A stretch of 64,000 bases of DNA from Flavobacterium gyeonganense (lineage in GTDB: Bacteria; Bacteroidota; Bacteroidia; Flavobacteriales; Flavobacteriaceae). Positions 1 to 8,346 of this stretch are shown here, in pieces. The notes beneath the pieces are model-generated. The model ran no database searches and was not told the DNA's origin. It saw only the letters and a program-made list of their open reading frames with translations. The stretch is taken from NCBI RefSeq assembly GCF_029625295.1, contig NZ_CP121112.1, positions 992,001-1,056,000 on the forward strand. The letters are read 5' to 3'. The position numbers and the translations under genes are program-made. Each line of letters starts with the position of its first letter. Position 1 is the first letter of the stretch.

Positions 1-357
1 CTTGCTTTTATTATATACTAATCTATTATATAAAGTATCTATTGAAGCTTTTAAATAAACTGAAATAACATCATCTCTCTTTAATAACTCATGATTATTA
101 GCGTAACATGGTGTTCCGCCACCCAAACCAATTATACTATTTTCTGAAGATTGAAGTAATTCCACAAACATTTCATGCTCTAATTTTCTAAAATAGATTT
201 CTCCATACTGCTCGAAAATCTCTTTTATAGACAAATTTGCTTTTTTTTCGATGCAATTATCTAAATCCAGAAACGGAATATTAGTAGTTTTTGATAAATT
301 TTGGGCAATTGTAGACTTTCCGCAACCCATATAACCTAATAATATGATTTTTTTCAT
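1..357 (-). CDS. aroK: Shikimate kinase, N-terminal part (runs off the window)
   Basis: Reading leftwards from an ATG at 355-357, the protein starts MKKIILLGYMGCGKSTIA, which holds the Walker A motif GxxxxGKS/T near residues 8-16. Then come FLDLDN (the shikimate-binding DxD region, about residue 35) and GLGGGTP (the Gly-rich substrate loop, about residue 80). This matches shikimate kinase, the cytoplasmic ATP-dependent phosphorylation step of aromatic amino acid synthesis. About 119 residues are visible; the family is usually 165-175 residues, so the C-terminal lid and its end lie beyond the left edge. It is transcribed away from the tRNA cluster. Confidence 0.9.
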   Translation of the reverse strand, partial: MKKIILLGYMGCGKSTIAQNLSKTTNIPFLDLDNCIEKKANLSIKEIFEQYGEIYFRKLEHEMFVELLQSSENSIIGLGGGTPCYANNHELLKRDDVISVYLKASIDTLYNRLVYNKSK

Positions 358-428
358 TTTAATAAAACCTTATAAACTAAGGCATTGTGAGATTTGGTTA
401 AAAAAAGACAAATTTATAATAATTTTGC

Positions 429-460
429 TTGGAAATAATAAAATAAACTCCTTATATTTG
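429..460 (+). promoter_or_regulatory. Candidate promoter of the tRNA-Lys cluster
   Basis: TATATTTG at 453-460 fits the Bacteroidota -7 consensus TAnnTTTG exactly and lies 24 bases before the first tRNA. A weak -33 element (TTGG at 429-432) sits 20 bases upstream. Confidence 0.45.
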
Positions 461-483
461 CACCCGCGTTCAAGAAACATAAT

Positions 484-556
484 GACTCGATAGCTCAGTC
501 GGTAGAGCACATCACTTTTAATGATGGGGTCCTGGGTTCGAGCCCCAGTCGGGTCA
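484..556 (+). tRNA. tRNA-Lys (UUU)
   Basis: The cloverleaf folds fully: acceptor GACTCGA with TCGGGTC, D-arm GCTC/GAGC, anticodon stem CATCA/TGATG around loop CTTTTAA (anticodon TTT), and T-arm CTGGG/CCCAG. CCA is not encoded. Ten-base inverted arms flank it (TTCAAGAAAC at 469-478 and GTTTCTTGAA at 581-590), which could pair in the precursor RNA. Confidence 0.97.
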
Positions 557-595
557 CAAATTTTGTGATTAACAAATTAAGTTTCTTGAAGCAAT

Positions 596-668
596 GACTC
601 GATAGCTCAGTCGGTAGAGCACATCACTTTTAATGATGGGGTCCTGGGTTCGAGCCCCAGTCGGGTCA
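596..668 (+). tRNA. tRNA-Lys (UUU), second identical copy
   Basis: This is base-for-base the same 73 nt as the copy at 484, 39 bases downstream, with anticodon TTT. The four bases before each copy (AATG/CAATG context) also match, so it is a tandem duplication probably co-transcribed with the first. Confidence 0.97.
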
Positions 669-670
669 CA

Positions 671-703
671 AAAGGTCGAGTATTTATTTACTTGACCTTT
701 TTT
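671..703 (+). terminator. Terminator-like hairpin after tRNA-Lys
   Basis: AAAGGTC and GACCTTT form a stem with a short AT-rich loop, followed by T residues, between the second tRNA-Lys and tRNA-Leu. Confidence 0.6.
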
Positions 704-710
704 CTTTTCC

Positions 711-793
711 GGCCATGTGGAGAAACGGTAGACTCGCCATCTTGAGGGGGTGGTGCTCGCAAGGGCGTGAGGGTTCAAATCCCTCCATGGTCA
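711..793 (+). tRNA. tRNA-Leu (GAG)
   Basis: This is a class II tRNA: acceptor GGCCATG with CATGGTC, D-arm GAG/CTC, anticodon stem CCATC/GGTGG around loop TTGAGGG (anticodon GAG), a long variable arm and T-arm GAGGG/CCCTC. CCA is not encoded. A near-perfect copy of its last 21 bases recurs at 13657-13677 (see findings). Confidence 0.95.
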
Positions 794-794
794 C

Positions 795-835
795 AAAAAA
801 GGTAAAATACTTTTTAAAGTATTTTACCTTTTTTT
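795..835 (+). terminator. Rho-independent terminator of the tRNA cluster
   Basis: A strong hairpin, AAAGGTAAAATACTTT paired with AAAGTATTTTACCTTT, is followed by a T run directly after tRNA-Leu. Confidence 0.8.
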
Positions 836-908
836 ATATACAATCAAAATGATTCAAAAGCAATGAGCTTGTTATTTTTTGTATTTTTATTCCCAAACAA
901 ATCTTAAA

Positions 909-1814
909 ATGCCTTTTTACATCAATACAGAACATTTGCGAAATAAAATTGAATATCCCAAACGATATCAATCTCAAAATCTTGTAAAAAGTTCAGTTTT
1001 TGTTTTTCTTGTCATTCTACTATTTCTTTTAGCGTTCAGACCATTTGGTGTTTATAATCCAGAACTAAGAATGCATTATTTCTTTATTTGTTTTTTACAT
1101 GCTTTGGCTCCGTCGCTTATTCTTTTTGTTTATTTTGGAGCACTGAATTATTTCAGGCAAGTGAAAAATAAAATGCAATGGAATTTACTCAAAGAATATC
1201 TTTATATTGGAATTTTATTAGTTTTCATTGGAATATCCAGCTTTTTAATGCGGGATTTACTTTACAACAATCCCAACAATTGGTCATGGGATTATCTTTT
1301 TGAAGAAATTAGAAATTGTCTTGTTGCTGGTGTTTTTTTTTATTTTTTTCTAAGATTATCTAATTATTATTTGGAGTCCAAAAAAGGTTCACCATTCATA
1401 CTTCAATTTATTCCACTTGAAGTTGAAGCCAAAAAAGTAGCTTTACTATCAAATATTTTTATTAGCACTCAGGTAAAACAAGATGATTTTAACCTGAATA
1501 TAGATCAGTTGCTTTTTGTAAAAGCTGATGGAAACTATATTGAGTTGACAAAATCAATTGGCAGCCAAACAACCACAGAAGTAAAAAGAATTTCTTTAAC
1601 TCAATTTGAAAGTCAAATAACAGATTATCCACACTTTTTTAGATGCCACAGAACCTATTTGATAAATATGTTTAAGATTAAAAAAGTGTCCGGAAACTCA
1701 CAAGGATATCTTCTTTCATTCAATGAAACCGATGTTAAGATTCCAGTTTCAAGAAAGCAGGTTGAGAGTTTCAACACATACTATCAGGAGCTTCGAAGCC
1801 AATGCATTACTTAA
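909..1814 (+). CDS. Membrane-bound LytTR-domain transcriptional regulator
   Basis: The 301-residue protein starts at ATG 909; an in-frame TTG at 879 would add ten residues but is less likely. Four hydrophobic segments fill about residues 28-150 (the first contains VFVFLVILLFLL). The last 100 residues are a LytTR DNA-binding domain with the typical pattern DQLLFVKADGNYIEL, then FFRCHRTYLIN and IPVSRKQV. It lacks a receiver domain, so it is not a classical response regulator. Family members of this shape are thought to sense membrane or extracellular signals directly. It lies alone between the tRNA terminator and the acyltransferase gene; its target is unknown. Confidence 0.85.
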   Translation: MPFYINTEHLRNKIEYPKRYQSQNLVKSSVFVFLVILLFLLAFRPFGVYNPELRMHYFFICFLHALAPSLILFVYFGALNYFRQVKNKMQWNLLKEYLYIGILLVFIGISSFLMRDLLYNNPNNWSWDYLFEEIRNCLVAGVFFYFFLRLSNYYLESKKGSPFILQFIPLEVEAKKVALLSNIFISTQVKQDDFNLNIDQLLFVKADGNYIELTKSIGSQTTTEVKRISLTQFESQITDYPHFFRCHRTYLINMFKIKKVSGNSQGYLLSFNETDVKIPVSRKQVESFNTYYQELRSQCIT

Positions 1815-1914
1815 GTTTGTTATTCATCACAAAACCTAGTTATCAGTAACAAGCCTCACGTTACTATATTTTCTTACTGTATGTTTGCCATCAATAACAC
1901 AAACAAAAATTATT

Positions 1915-3069
1915 ATGACAACTGCAACAGCATCCATGAATGATGATTCTGGGTCTTCGAAAAAACTTCTTTATATTGACAACATCAAGGTTCTTCTTAC
2001 CATATTAGTGGTACTTCATCACACTTTTATTGCTTATAGTTCTTCTGAAGGCTGGTACTATAATGAAGAAACTAGTTTTTTAGGAATGCGTATTTTTACA
2101 ACAGCATGCATTAGTATCAATCAATCTTTCTTTATGGGCTATTTCTTTCTATTGGCAGCCTATTTTACCAGCTCTTCCTATTCTAAAAAAGGAATCTCTA
2201 AATTCATTAAAGAAAGGCTAATTCGACTTGGAACCCCAATATTATTCTACTGTTTCATTCTTACCCCATTTATATGTTACTTGGTTTACTATTTTGGGAG
2301 GGAGCATCATATTACTTTTTTCGAATATTTAAGTGGCTACAACAACTGGATTGACTTAGGTGTGACATGGTTCATAGCTGCTTTATTGCTATTCACGTTA
2401 CTTTATGCAACAGCAAAAAAGATCTTCAAAATTACTTTCGACAAACTTATAGCTGTACCTAATTCCCGTTCTATACTATTATTCTCAATAGCTCTGGGTA
2501 TTATTAGTTTTTTGGTTAGAATTATATTTCCTGTTGGATGGATTCTTAAACCAATAGGATTTCAGCCAGGACATTTCCCACAATATATTGCACTGTTTAG
2601 TGTCGGTTTACTAGCTTCAAAAAACAATTGGTTTGATCAGCTTTCAGGAGAAACAGCTAAGCAACTCAAAAAAGTAGTATGGTATTGTCTATTATTTTTT
2701 CCGGTATTTTTTATTATAAAATTTAAACTCAATACGCCTTCTTCCTGGTTTTCGGGAGGTTTTCATTGGCAGGCATTGTTATATGCAGTATGGGAACAAA
2801 TGATTGGTATTTCGATTCTGACAACGCTTTTAATTAAGGGAAAAAGAAACTGGAATAAAACGTCAAAACTGCTAACCAAAGCATCACGCAGCAGTTTTGC
2901 AGTTTACATTTTTCATCCGTTAATTATAGTAGTTTTTACATTATGTGTGAGAAATTGGGATATTGAACCTGCAGCAAAAATTTTAGTCATGACTCCCTTA
3001 ATAATAATAATCAGTTTCATATTTGGTTCACTTGTTTTATTGATTCCGGGAGTAAAGAAAATTATTTAA
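1915..3069 (+). CDS. Acyltransferase 3 family membrane protein
   Basis: The start is taken as ATG 1915; an in-frame TTG at 1885 is the only upstream alternative. The 384-residue protein has about ten hydrophobic segments. Its beginning, LYIDNIKVLLTILVVLHHT, has the family's R/K and conserved HH pair in the first membrane helix, and RLGTPILFY and SFAVYIFHPLIIV are also typical. Such proteins (OafA, OpgC/MdoC types) move acyl groups onto sugars or glycans at the cell envelope. The substrate cannot be told. A terminator-like hairpin follows the stop. Confidence 0.85.
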   Translation: MTTATASMNDDSGSSKKLLYIDNIKVLLTILVVLHHTFIAYSSSEGWYYNEETSFLGMRIFTTACISINQSFFMGYFFLLAAYFTSSSYSKKGISKFIKERLIRLGTPILFYCFILTPFICYLVYYFGREHHITFFEYLSGYNNWIDLGVTWFIAALLLFTLLYATAKKIFKITFDKLIAVPNSRSILLFSIALGIISFLVRIIFPVGWILKPIGFQPGHFPQYIALFSVGLLASKNNWFDQLSGETAKQLKKVVWYCLLFFPVFFIIKFKLNTPSSWFSGGFHWQALLYAVWEQMIGISILTTLLIKGKRNWNKTSKLLTKASRSSFAVYIFHPLIIVVFTLCVRNWDIEPAAKILVMTPLIIIISFIFGSLVLLIPGVKKII

Positions 3070-3097
3070 TATCCTATTTAAGCAGATCACAATTTCA

Positions 3098-3137
3098 AAG
3101 CGCATATCTACCAATAACAAAGGTTGCGCTTTTTTTA
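3098..3137 (+). terminator. Terminator after the acyltransferase gene
   Basis: AAAGCGCA pairs with TGCGCTTT across a 19-base loop and is followed by T residues. Confidence 0.65.
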
Positions 3138-3405
3138 TTATCCAATTATACTATTTCTTTCTTACAACCCTATTTACACTTCTATTACATTTTCTTAATA
3201 TTTTACATTTATCTCACTTTTTAATAATTGACAGGTTTTATTTTACAAAACAAACCCTAAAGTTTGTAATTATTTTGTAAAATACAAAATTTATTCAATT
3301 AATTCAGCATAAAAATAAAAATACATCTGTTTTTTTCATATTATTGTAATACATTGATAATTAAGTTATTTTTAATATTTATACTTTATTTTTAATATTT
3401 TAGCA
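3138..3405. other. AT-rich intergenic stretch before the sugar operon
   Basis: No coding frame or RNA gene is seen here. It should carry the promoter of the operon starting at 3406, but no exact TAnnTTTG box was found. Several TTTTTAATATTT tracts lie within 50 bases of the start codon. Confidence 0.5.
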
Positions 3406-3969
3406 ATGGAAAGAAGAGAGGCGCTAAAAAAGATGGCTTGTTTAATGGGTGGAGCCATTTCTGCTACAACAATGAGTGTTTTATTTGAAAGTTTTACCGT
3501 TTATAATCCTGAACAAAGAACTACCTATTCATTTTTAGCCACGGATGAAGAAATTTTTGCAGAATTTGCCGAAATTATTTTACCAACAACTACTAATTCT
3601 CCAGGAGCAAAAGCGGCTGGCGTTGGAACTTTAATTCCATTGATTATAAAAGATTGTTATCCTCCAAATCTTCAAAAAATCTTTAAAAAAAGCTTTGATG
3701 ATATGCTGGCAAAATGCAGAACTAAATTCAATAAAGAATTCCTGAGTCTCACTAGCTGGGAGAAAAACCAGCTCATGGATGAACTAAAACAAGAGACTAT
3801 CGACAACAACAGAGAACCGTCATTCTTTTTAATAGCCAGAGATTTAACGCTTTTAGGTTACTTCACTTCAGAAATTGGCTGTACAATCGCAAGAGAATAT
3901 TTGCCTATACCTGGGAAATACGATGGAAATGCAGACTACATCCCCGGACAGAAAGCCTGGGCGATATAA
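3406..3969 (+). CDS. Gluconate 2-dehydrogenase subunit 3 family protein (small subunit of GMC dehydrogenase)
   Basis: The 187-residue protein begins MERREALKKMACLMGGA, a twin-arginine-type signal. The rest fits the subunit 3 family of membrane/periplasmic sugar dehydrogenases (PF13618 type), including ATDEEIFAEFAEIILP and the C-terminal DYIPGQKAWAI. In FAD-dependent glucose dehydrogenase and lacABC-type glucoside 3-dehydrogenase complexes this subunit carries the Tat signal and escorts the catalytic subunit out of the cytoplasm. The catalytic GMC gene follows 47 bases later. It is the first gene of the ten-gene operon up to 13622. Confidence 0.88.
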   Translation: MERREALKKMACLMGGAISATTMSVLFESFTVYNPEQRTTYSFLATDEEIFAEFAEIILPTTTNSPGAKAAGVGTLIPLIIKDCYPPNLQKIFKKSFDDMLAKCRTKFNKEFLSLTSWEKNQLMDELKQETIDNNREPSFFLIARDLTLLGYFTSEIGCTIAREYLPIPGKYDGNADYIPGQKAWAI

Positions 3970-4016
3970 AGCTAATCGCTTCCGACTCATTTTACTAATT
4001 TATTAAAAAAGACATC

Positions 4017-5720
4017 GTGAACATCAATACTGATTTAAAAAAACAAAATACTTATGACGCCATTGTTGTAGGTTCAGGAATAAGTGGAGGCTGGGCTGCT
4101 AAAGAATTAACACAAAAAGGCTTAAAAGTCCTGATGTTAGAGCGCGGTAAAAACATAGAACACATTAAAGACTATGATTCTGCAATGAAAGCGCCGTGGG
4201 AAATAGCCTATTGCGGACAATTAACCGAAGAACAAAAGAGAACACATCCGGTACAAACCAGGGACTACCCATACCAACAAGCTAATGAAAGCTGGTGGGT
4301 GAATGATTTGGAATGTCCCTACACAGAAGACAAACGTTTTGATTGGTACAGAGGTTTTCATGTTGGTGGAAAGTCACTAATGTGGGGGCGTCAAAGTTAT
4401 CGTTTAAGTGATATCAATTTCGAAGACAATAAAAAAGATGGCCACGGAAATGACTGGCCAATCCGATACAAAGATATTGCTCCATGGTACGATTACGTAG
4501 AAAAATTTGCCGGTATAAGTGGTCAAAATGAAGGTTGGCCTTTATTGCCTGATGGTCAGTTTTTACCTCCTATGGAAATGAACTGTGTTGAAAAATCCGT
4601 AAAAGAACGTATTGAAAAACATTATAACAAATCCCGAATTTTAACTATTGGCCGTACAGCAAACTTAACGGTACCCCATCTGGGCAGAGGCAGCTGCCAG
4701 TATAGAAATTTATGCAGCAGAGGTTGTCCTTTTGGAGCTTATTTCAGTACGCAGTCCTCTACCTTACCGGCAGCAATGGCAACAAAAAAACTAACTGTTC
4801 GCCCCTATTCGATTGTCAGTCATATTATTTATGACAAAGAGACCAAAAAAGCGAAAGGGGTAATGGTCATCGATAGTCAGACTAATGAAAGTATGGAATT
4901 TTATGCCAAAATTGTTTTCGTTAATGGATCAACTTTAGGTTCCACTTTTATTTTACTGAATTCTACTTCTGAAGCTCATCCGAATGGCTTGGGTAATGGC
5001 AGCGGACAGCTTGGACATAACTTAATGGACCACCATTTTAGATGTGGTGCAGAAGGAACTGTTGAAGGTTTTGAGGATAAATATACCTATGGAAGAAGAG
5101 CCAACGGTATTTACATTCCAAGATACCAAAATTTCAAGGATGACAAAAGAGATTATTTACGTGGTTTCGGATATCAGGGTGCAGCAAGCAGAGGCCATTG
5201 GCACAAAAGAAGTGGCCGAATTAGACTTTGGCGGTGATTTCAAAGAAATATTATCAAGACCAGCAGAATCATGGACAATGGGATTAGGCGGTTTCGGAGA
5301 AATGCTGCCTTATTACGAAAATAAAGTGTACATCGACCATTCTAAAAAAGACAAATGGGGACAGCCTGTATTAGCAATCGACTGTGAATACAAAGAGAAT
5401 GAAGCCAAAATGCGCGAAGACATGATGTATGATGCTGCTGAAATGCTTGAAGCTGCCGGTGCAAAAAAAGTAAAAGCTTATGATAACGGTTGCTATCCGG
5501 GAATGACCATTCACGAAATGGGTACAGCCCGAATGGGGAACGACCCAAAAGAATCCGTGTTAAATAAATGGAACCAAATGCACGAAGTAAGTAATGTATT
5601 TGTTACTGATGGTTCCTGCATGCCTTCAAGTGCCTGTCAAAATCCTTCCTTGACCTATATGGCATTAACTGCCAGAGCTTGTGATTATGCTGTAAAAGAA
5701 TTAAAGAAAAAAACATCTAG
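4017..5720 (+). pseudogene. GMC-family FAD oxidoreductase (glucoside 3-dehydrogenase-like catalytic subunit), frameshifted
   Basis: It starts at GTG 4017, since no ATG fits. The FAD site VVGSGISGGWAAKEL is at about residue 19. Cys227, Cys233 and Cys237 show the C-x5-C-x3-C spacing of the 3Fe-4S cluster in FAD-glucose dehydrogenases. HEMGTARMG and CQNPSLTYMA carry the GMC catalytic His/Asn region. The first frame stops at 5237, but clear homology resumes one frame on (EVAELDFGGDF), as if one A too many lies in 5205-5208. Near the end, one A too few in 5707-5713 hides a natural stop at 5718-5720; as written, the frame runs on to 5814 inside the next gene. It probably oxidises C3 of sugars or glycosides in the periplasm and passes electrons to the cytochrome at 7976. 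Two homopolymer slips could be assembly errors. Confidence 0.85.
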
Positions 5721-5737
5721 ATTACGATTATTCAAAT

Positions 5738-6892
5738 ATGAGAAAATTAAAAATGGGAATGATTGGCGGTGGCAAAAATGCTTTTATTGGAGCAGTACAC
5801 CGAATTGCAGCTAACATGGACGGATTAATTGAATTACATTGTGGTGCTTTTAGTTCTAATCCGGAATTATCCCTTGAATCCGGTAAAGAATTAGGTTTGA
5901 CTCAGGATAAATGTTATGAATCCTACACCCAAATGATTGAAACCGAAGCAAAATTATCTCCTGAAGAAAGAATGGATTTTGTTTCGATAGTGACTCCAAA
6001 TCATGCTCACTTTGCTCCTGCTATGCTCGCATTAGAAAATGGTTTCCATGTTGTTTTGGATAAACCGATGACACTGACTTTAGCGGAAGCCAAATTATTA
6101 GAACAAAAAGTAAAAGAAACAGGACTTTATCTGTGCTTAACACATACGTATGCCGGTTATCCGATGGTAAAACAGGCCCGTAAAATGGTAGCTGAAAATG
6201 ATTTTGGAACGATTCGGAAAATAATGGTGGAATATCCACAGGGATGGCTGAGTACTGACTTTGAAAACGCCGGCAACAAACAGGCAGCCTGGAGAACAGA
6301 TCCGTCTAAAAGCGGAATCAGCGGCTGTATGGGAGACATTGGAACCCATGCGGCACACTTAGCAGAATATATTTCAGGATTGAAAATTACTCAGATTTGT
6401 GCCGATATTAATACCGTTGTGAACAACAGAAGACTGGATGACGACGGAAATGTATTACTCAAATTTGACAATGGCGCCAATGGAATTTTGGTAGCCAGTC
6501 AGATTGCTGCCGGTGAAGAAAACAGCTTAAAAATTAAAGTCTATGGAGAAAAAGGCGGCCTGGAATGGCACCAAATGGAACCGAACACTTTAATTGTAAA
6601 ATGGCTGGACGCTCCTGCTCAATTGTATCGCACCGGAAACGGATATTTATCACCAATTGCCGCATTTAGCACCCGAATTCCAAGCGGACACCCGGAAGGA
6701 TATCTGGAAGCTTTTGGGAATTTATACAAGAATTTTGCCCTGACTTTACAATCAAAATTAGAAGATAAAGAACCAACGGCAAACATGCTTGATTTTCCAA
6801 CAGTAGCAGATGGTGTACGTGGAATGGCTTTTATAGAAAATGTAATCGCTTCAGGAAAATCAACTCAAAAATGGACTGAATTTAAAATTTAA
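5738..6892 (+). CDS. Gfo/Idh/MocA-family NAD(P)-dependent oxidoreductase (cytoplasmic type)
   Basis: The 384-residue protein has the N-terminal Rossmann motif GMIGGGKNAFIG and the family EKP-type motif as VLDKPMT (about residue 110). The GDIGTHAAHLAEY region, about residue 205, usually supplies catalytic residues. No signal peptide is seen, so it should act in the cytoplasm, unlike the Tat-type paralogue at 8347. In 3-keto-sugar clusters such enzymes interconvert 3-keto sugars and alcohols; the exact substrate is not visible. It starts 17 bases after the inferred stop of the GMC gene and is followed after 10 bases by an isomerase gene, so it is clearly in the operon. Confidence 0.88.
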   Translation: MRKLKMGMIGGGKNAFIGAVHRIAANMDGLIELHCGAFSSNPELSLESGKELGLTQDKCYESYTQMIETEAKLSPEERMDFVSIVTPNHAHFAPAMLALENGFHVVLDKPMTLTLAEAKLLEQKVKETGLYLCLTHTYAGYPMVKQARKMVAENDFGTIRKIMVEYPQGWLSTDFENAGNKQAAWRTDPSKSGISGCMGDIGTHAAHLAEYISGLKITQICADINTVVNNRRLDDDGNVLLKFDNGANGILVASQIAAGEENSLKIKVYGEKGGLEWHQMEPNTLIVKWLDAPAQLYRTGNGYLSPIAAFSTRIPSGHPEGYLEAFGNLYKNFALTLQSKLEDKEPTANMLDFPTVADGVRGMAFIENVIASGKSTQKWTEFKI

Positions 6893-6902
6893 ATCACAAA
6901 AA

Positions 6903-7955
6903 ATGACCACAATGCAAGGACCTGCGGTTTTTTTAGCACAATTTATATCTGATGAAGCTCCTTTTAATTCTTTGGAAGGCATATGCCAATGGGCAGCCAA
7001 TCTGGATTTTAAAGGAATACAAATACCAACTCTGGATTCGCGTTTTATTGATTTGCAAAAAGCGGCTGAAAGCAAAACCTATGCTGATGAACTTACAGGA
7101 ATTGTTGGTTCGTACGGATTAAAAATATCTGAACTTTCCACTCATTTACAAGGTCAGCTGGTTGCTGTTCATCCGGCTTATGATGATTTCTTTGATGGAT
7201 TTGCTCCGCAGGCATTACGTGGTAATTCAAAAGCAAGACAGGAATGGGCGGTCCAGCAATTGCATTACGCAGCAAAAGCTTCTCAAAATTTAGGCCTTGA
7301 TGCGCATGCGACTTTTAGCGGTTCCTTATTGTGGCAATATTTTCATCCCTGGCCACAGCGCCCACCCGGTTTAATTGAAGATGGATTTAAAGAACTGGCA
7401 AATCGCTGGCTGCCAATATTGAATGAATTCGATAAAAATGGTGTGGATGTCTGCTACGAAATTCATCCGGGCGAAGACTTATTTGATGGTGAAACTTACG
7501 AAATGTTCCTCAAAGCAGTAAACAATCATGAGCGTGCCTGCATTCTTTATGACCCTTCACATTTTGTGCTACAGCAGTTAGATTATATTCAGTACATCGA
7601 TTTTTATCATGAACGTATCAAAGCTTTCCATGTTAAAGATGCCGAATTTAATCCAACAGGAAAACAAGGAACTTTTGGAGGTTATCAAAGCTGGCTGAAT
7701 CGTGCAGGCCGTTATCGCTCACCCGGTGATGGCCAGATTGATTTTAAAACGATTTTTAGCAAACTGGCTCAATACAATTACAAAGGCTGGGCTGTAATGG
7801 AATGGGAATGCTGTTTAAAAAATCAGGAAGACGGTGCCCGTGAAGGAGCCGAATTCATAAAAAAACACATTATCAAAGTGACTGATAAAGCTTTTGATGA
7901 TTTTGCTGCGGTAAAAAGTAACACAGAGCTTAACAGGAAAAATTTAGGATTATAA
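6903..7955 (+). CDS. Sugar phosphate isomerase/epimerase (xylose isomerase-like TIM barrel)
   Basis: The 350-residue protein has no signal peptide. It shows the AP-endonuclease-2/xylose-isomerase TIM-barrel features: VDVCYEIHPGEDLFDG (metal-binding Glu/His), LYDPSHFVLQQLDY (metal-binding Asp/His), IKAFHVKDAEF and GWAVMEWECC. Such enzymes isomerise or epimerise free or keto sugars with a divalent metal. Placed directly after a Gfo/Idh/MocA gene, it probably works on the same cytoplasmic intermediate. The spacing to both neighbours is short (10 and 20 bases). Confidence 0.88.
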   Translation: MTTMQGPAVFLAQFISDEAPFNSLEGICQWAANLDFKGIQIPTLDSRFIDLQKAAESKTYADELTGIVGSYGLKISELSTHLQGQLVAVHPAYDDFFDGFAPQALRGNSKARQEWAVQQLHYAAKASQNLGLDAHATFSGSLLWQYFHPWPQRPPGLIEDGFKELANRWLPILNEFDKNGVDVCYEIHPGEDLFDGETYEMFLKAVNNHERACILYDPSHFVLQQLDYIQYIDFYHERIKAFHVKDAEFNPTGKQGTFGGYQSWLNRAGRYRSPGDGQIDFKTIFSKLAQYNYKGWAVMEWECCLKNQEDGAREGAEFIKKHIIKVTDKAFDDFAAVKSNTELNRKNLGL

Positions 7956-7975
7956 ATTTGTTTAATTAATAGAAT

Positions 7976-8338
7976 ATGAAAATTAAAATTTTAGTTGCAA
8001 TGATAGTTTTGGGCACTTTATGCTCTTTTTCGAATTATGATTCAATTCCTGCAGAATATAGTGTTATAAAGCAAACTAAACCATATGAAGGAGAAACTTT
8101 AATAAAAAAAGAAGATTGTGCTACCTGTCACAAAATAGACAAAAAAGTTGTAGGTCCCTCCTATTTAGATATTGCCAAAAAATATCCAATGAACGATAAA
8201 AACGTAAAGTATCTGACAGAGAAAATCACAAAAGGAGGTTCAGGAGTCTGGGGCGCAATACCTATGTCGGCTCATACAGCATTAAAAAAAGAAGATGCAA
8301 AGAAAATTGCAATATACATTTTATCATTGAACAAATAA
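7976..8338 (+). CDS. Exported c-type cytochrome, single heme
   Basis: The 120-residue protein has an N-terminal signal segment (about 20 residues) and one heme-binding CxxCH as CATCHK near residue 45. VVGPSYLDIAKKY and the distal ligand region GAIPMSAH (Met) are typical of class I cytochrome c, as is the final helix KKIAIYILSL. In lacABC-like dehydrogenases a cytochrome c subunit takes electrons from the flavin/iron-sulfur subunit, so it is the likely electron acceptor of the GMC enzyme encoded at 4017. It sits 8 bases before the next gene. Confidence 0.9.
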   Translation: MKIKILVAMIVLGTLCSFSNYDSIPAEYSVIKQTKPYEGETLIKKEDCATCHKIDKKVVGPSYLDIAKKYPMNDKNVKYLTEKITKGGSGVWGAIPMSAHTALKKEDAKKIAIYILSLNK

Positions 8339-8346
8339 ATAAACCT

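Noticed and set aside
1885..1914. TTG start for the acyltransferase (adds 10 residues)
   Set aside because: ATG 1915 gives the normal family N-terminus; the extra residues are not like any signal.
5044..5814. A separate 256-residue gene overlapping the GMC oxidoreductase
   Set aside because: Its N-terminal third is a shadow of the GMC frame and its remainder is the GMC C-terminal domain; the two are one gene split by a slip.
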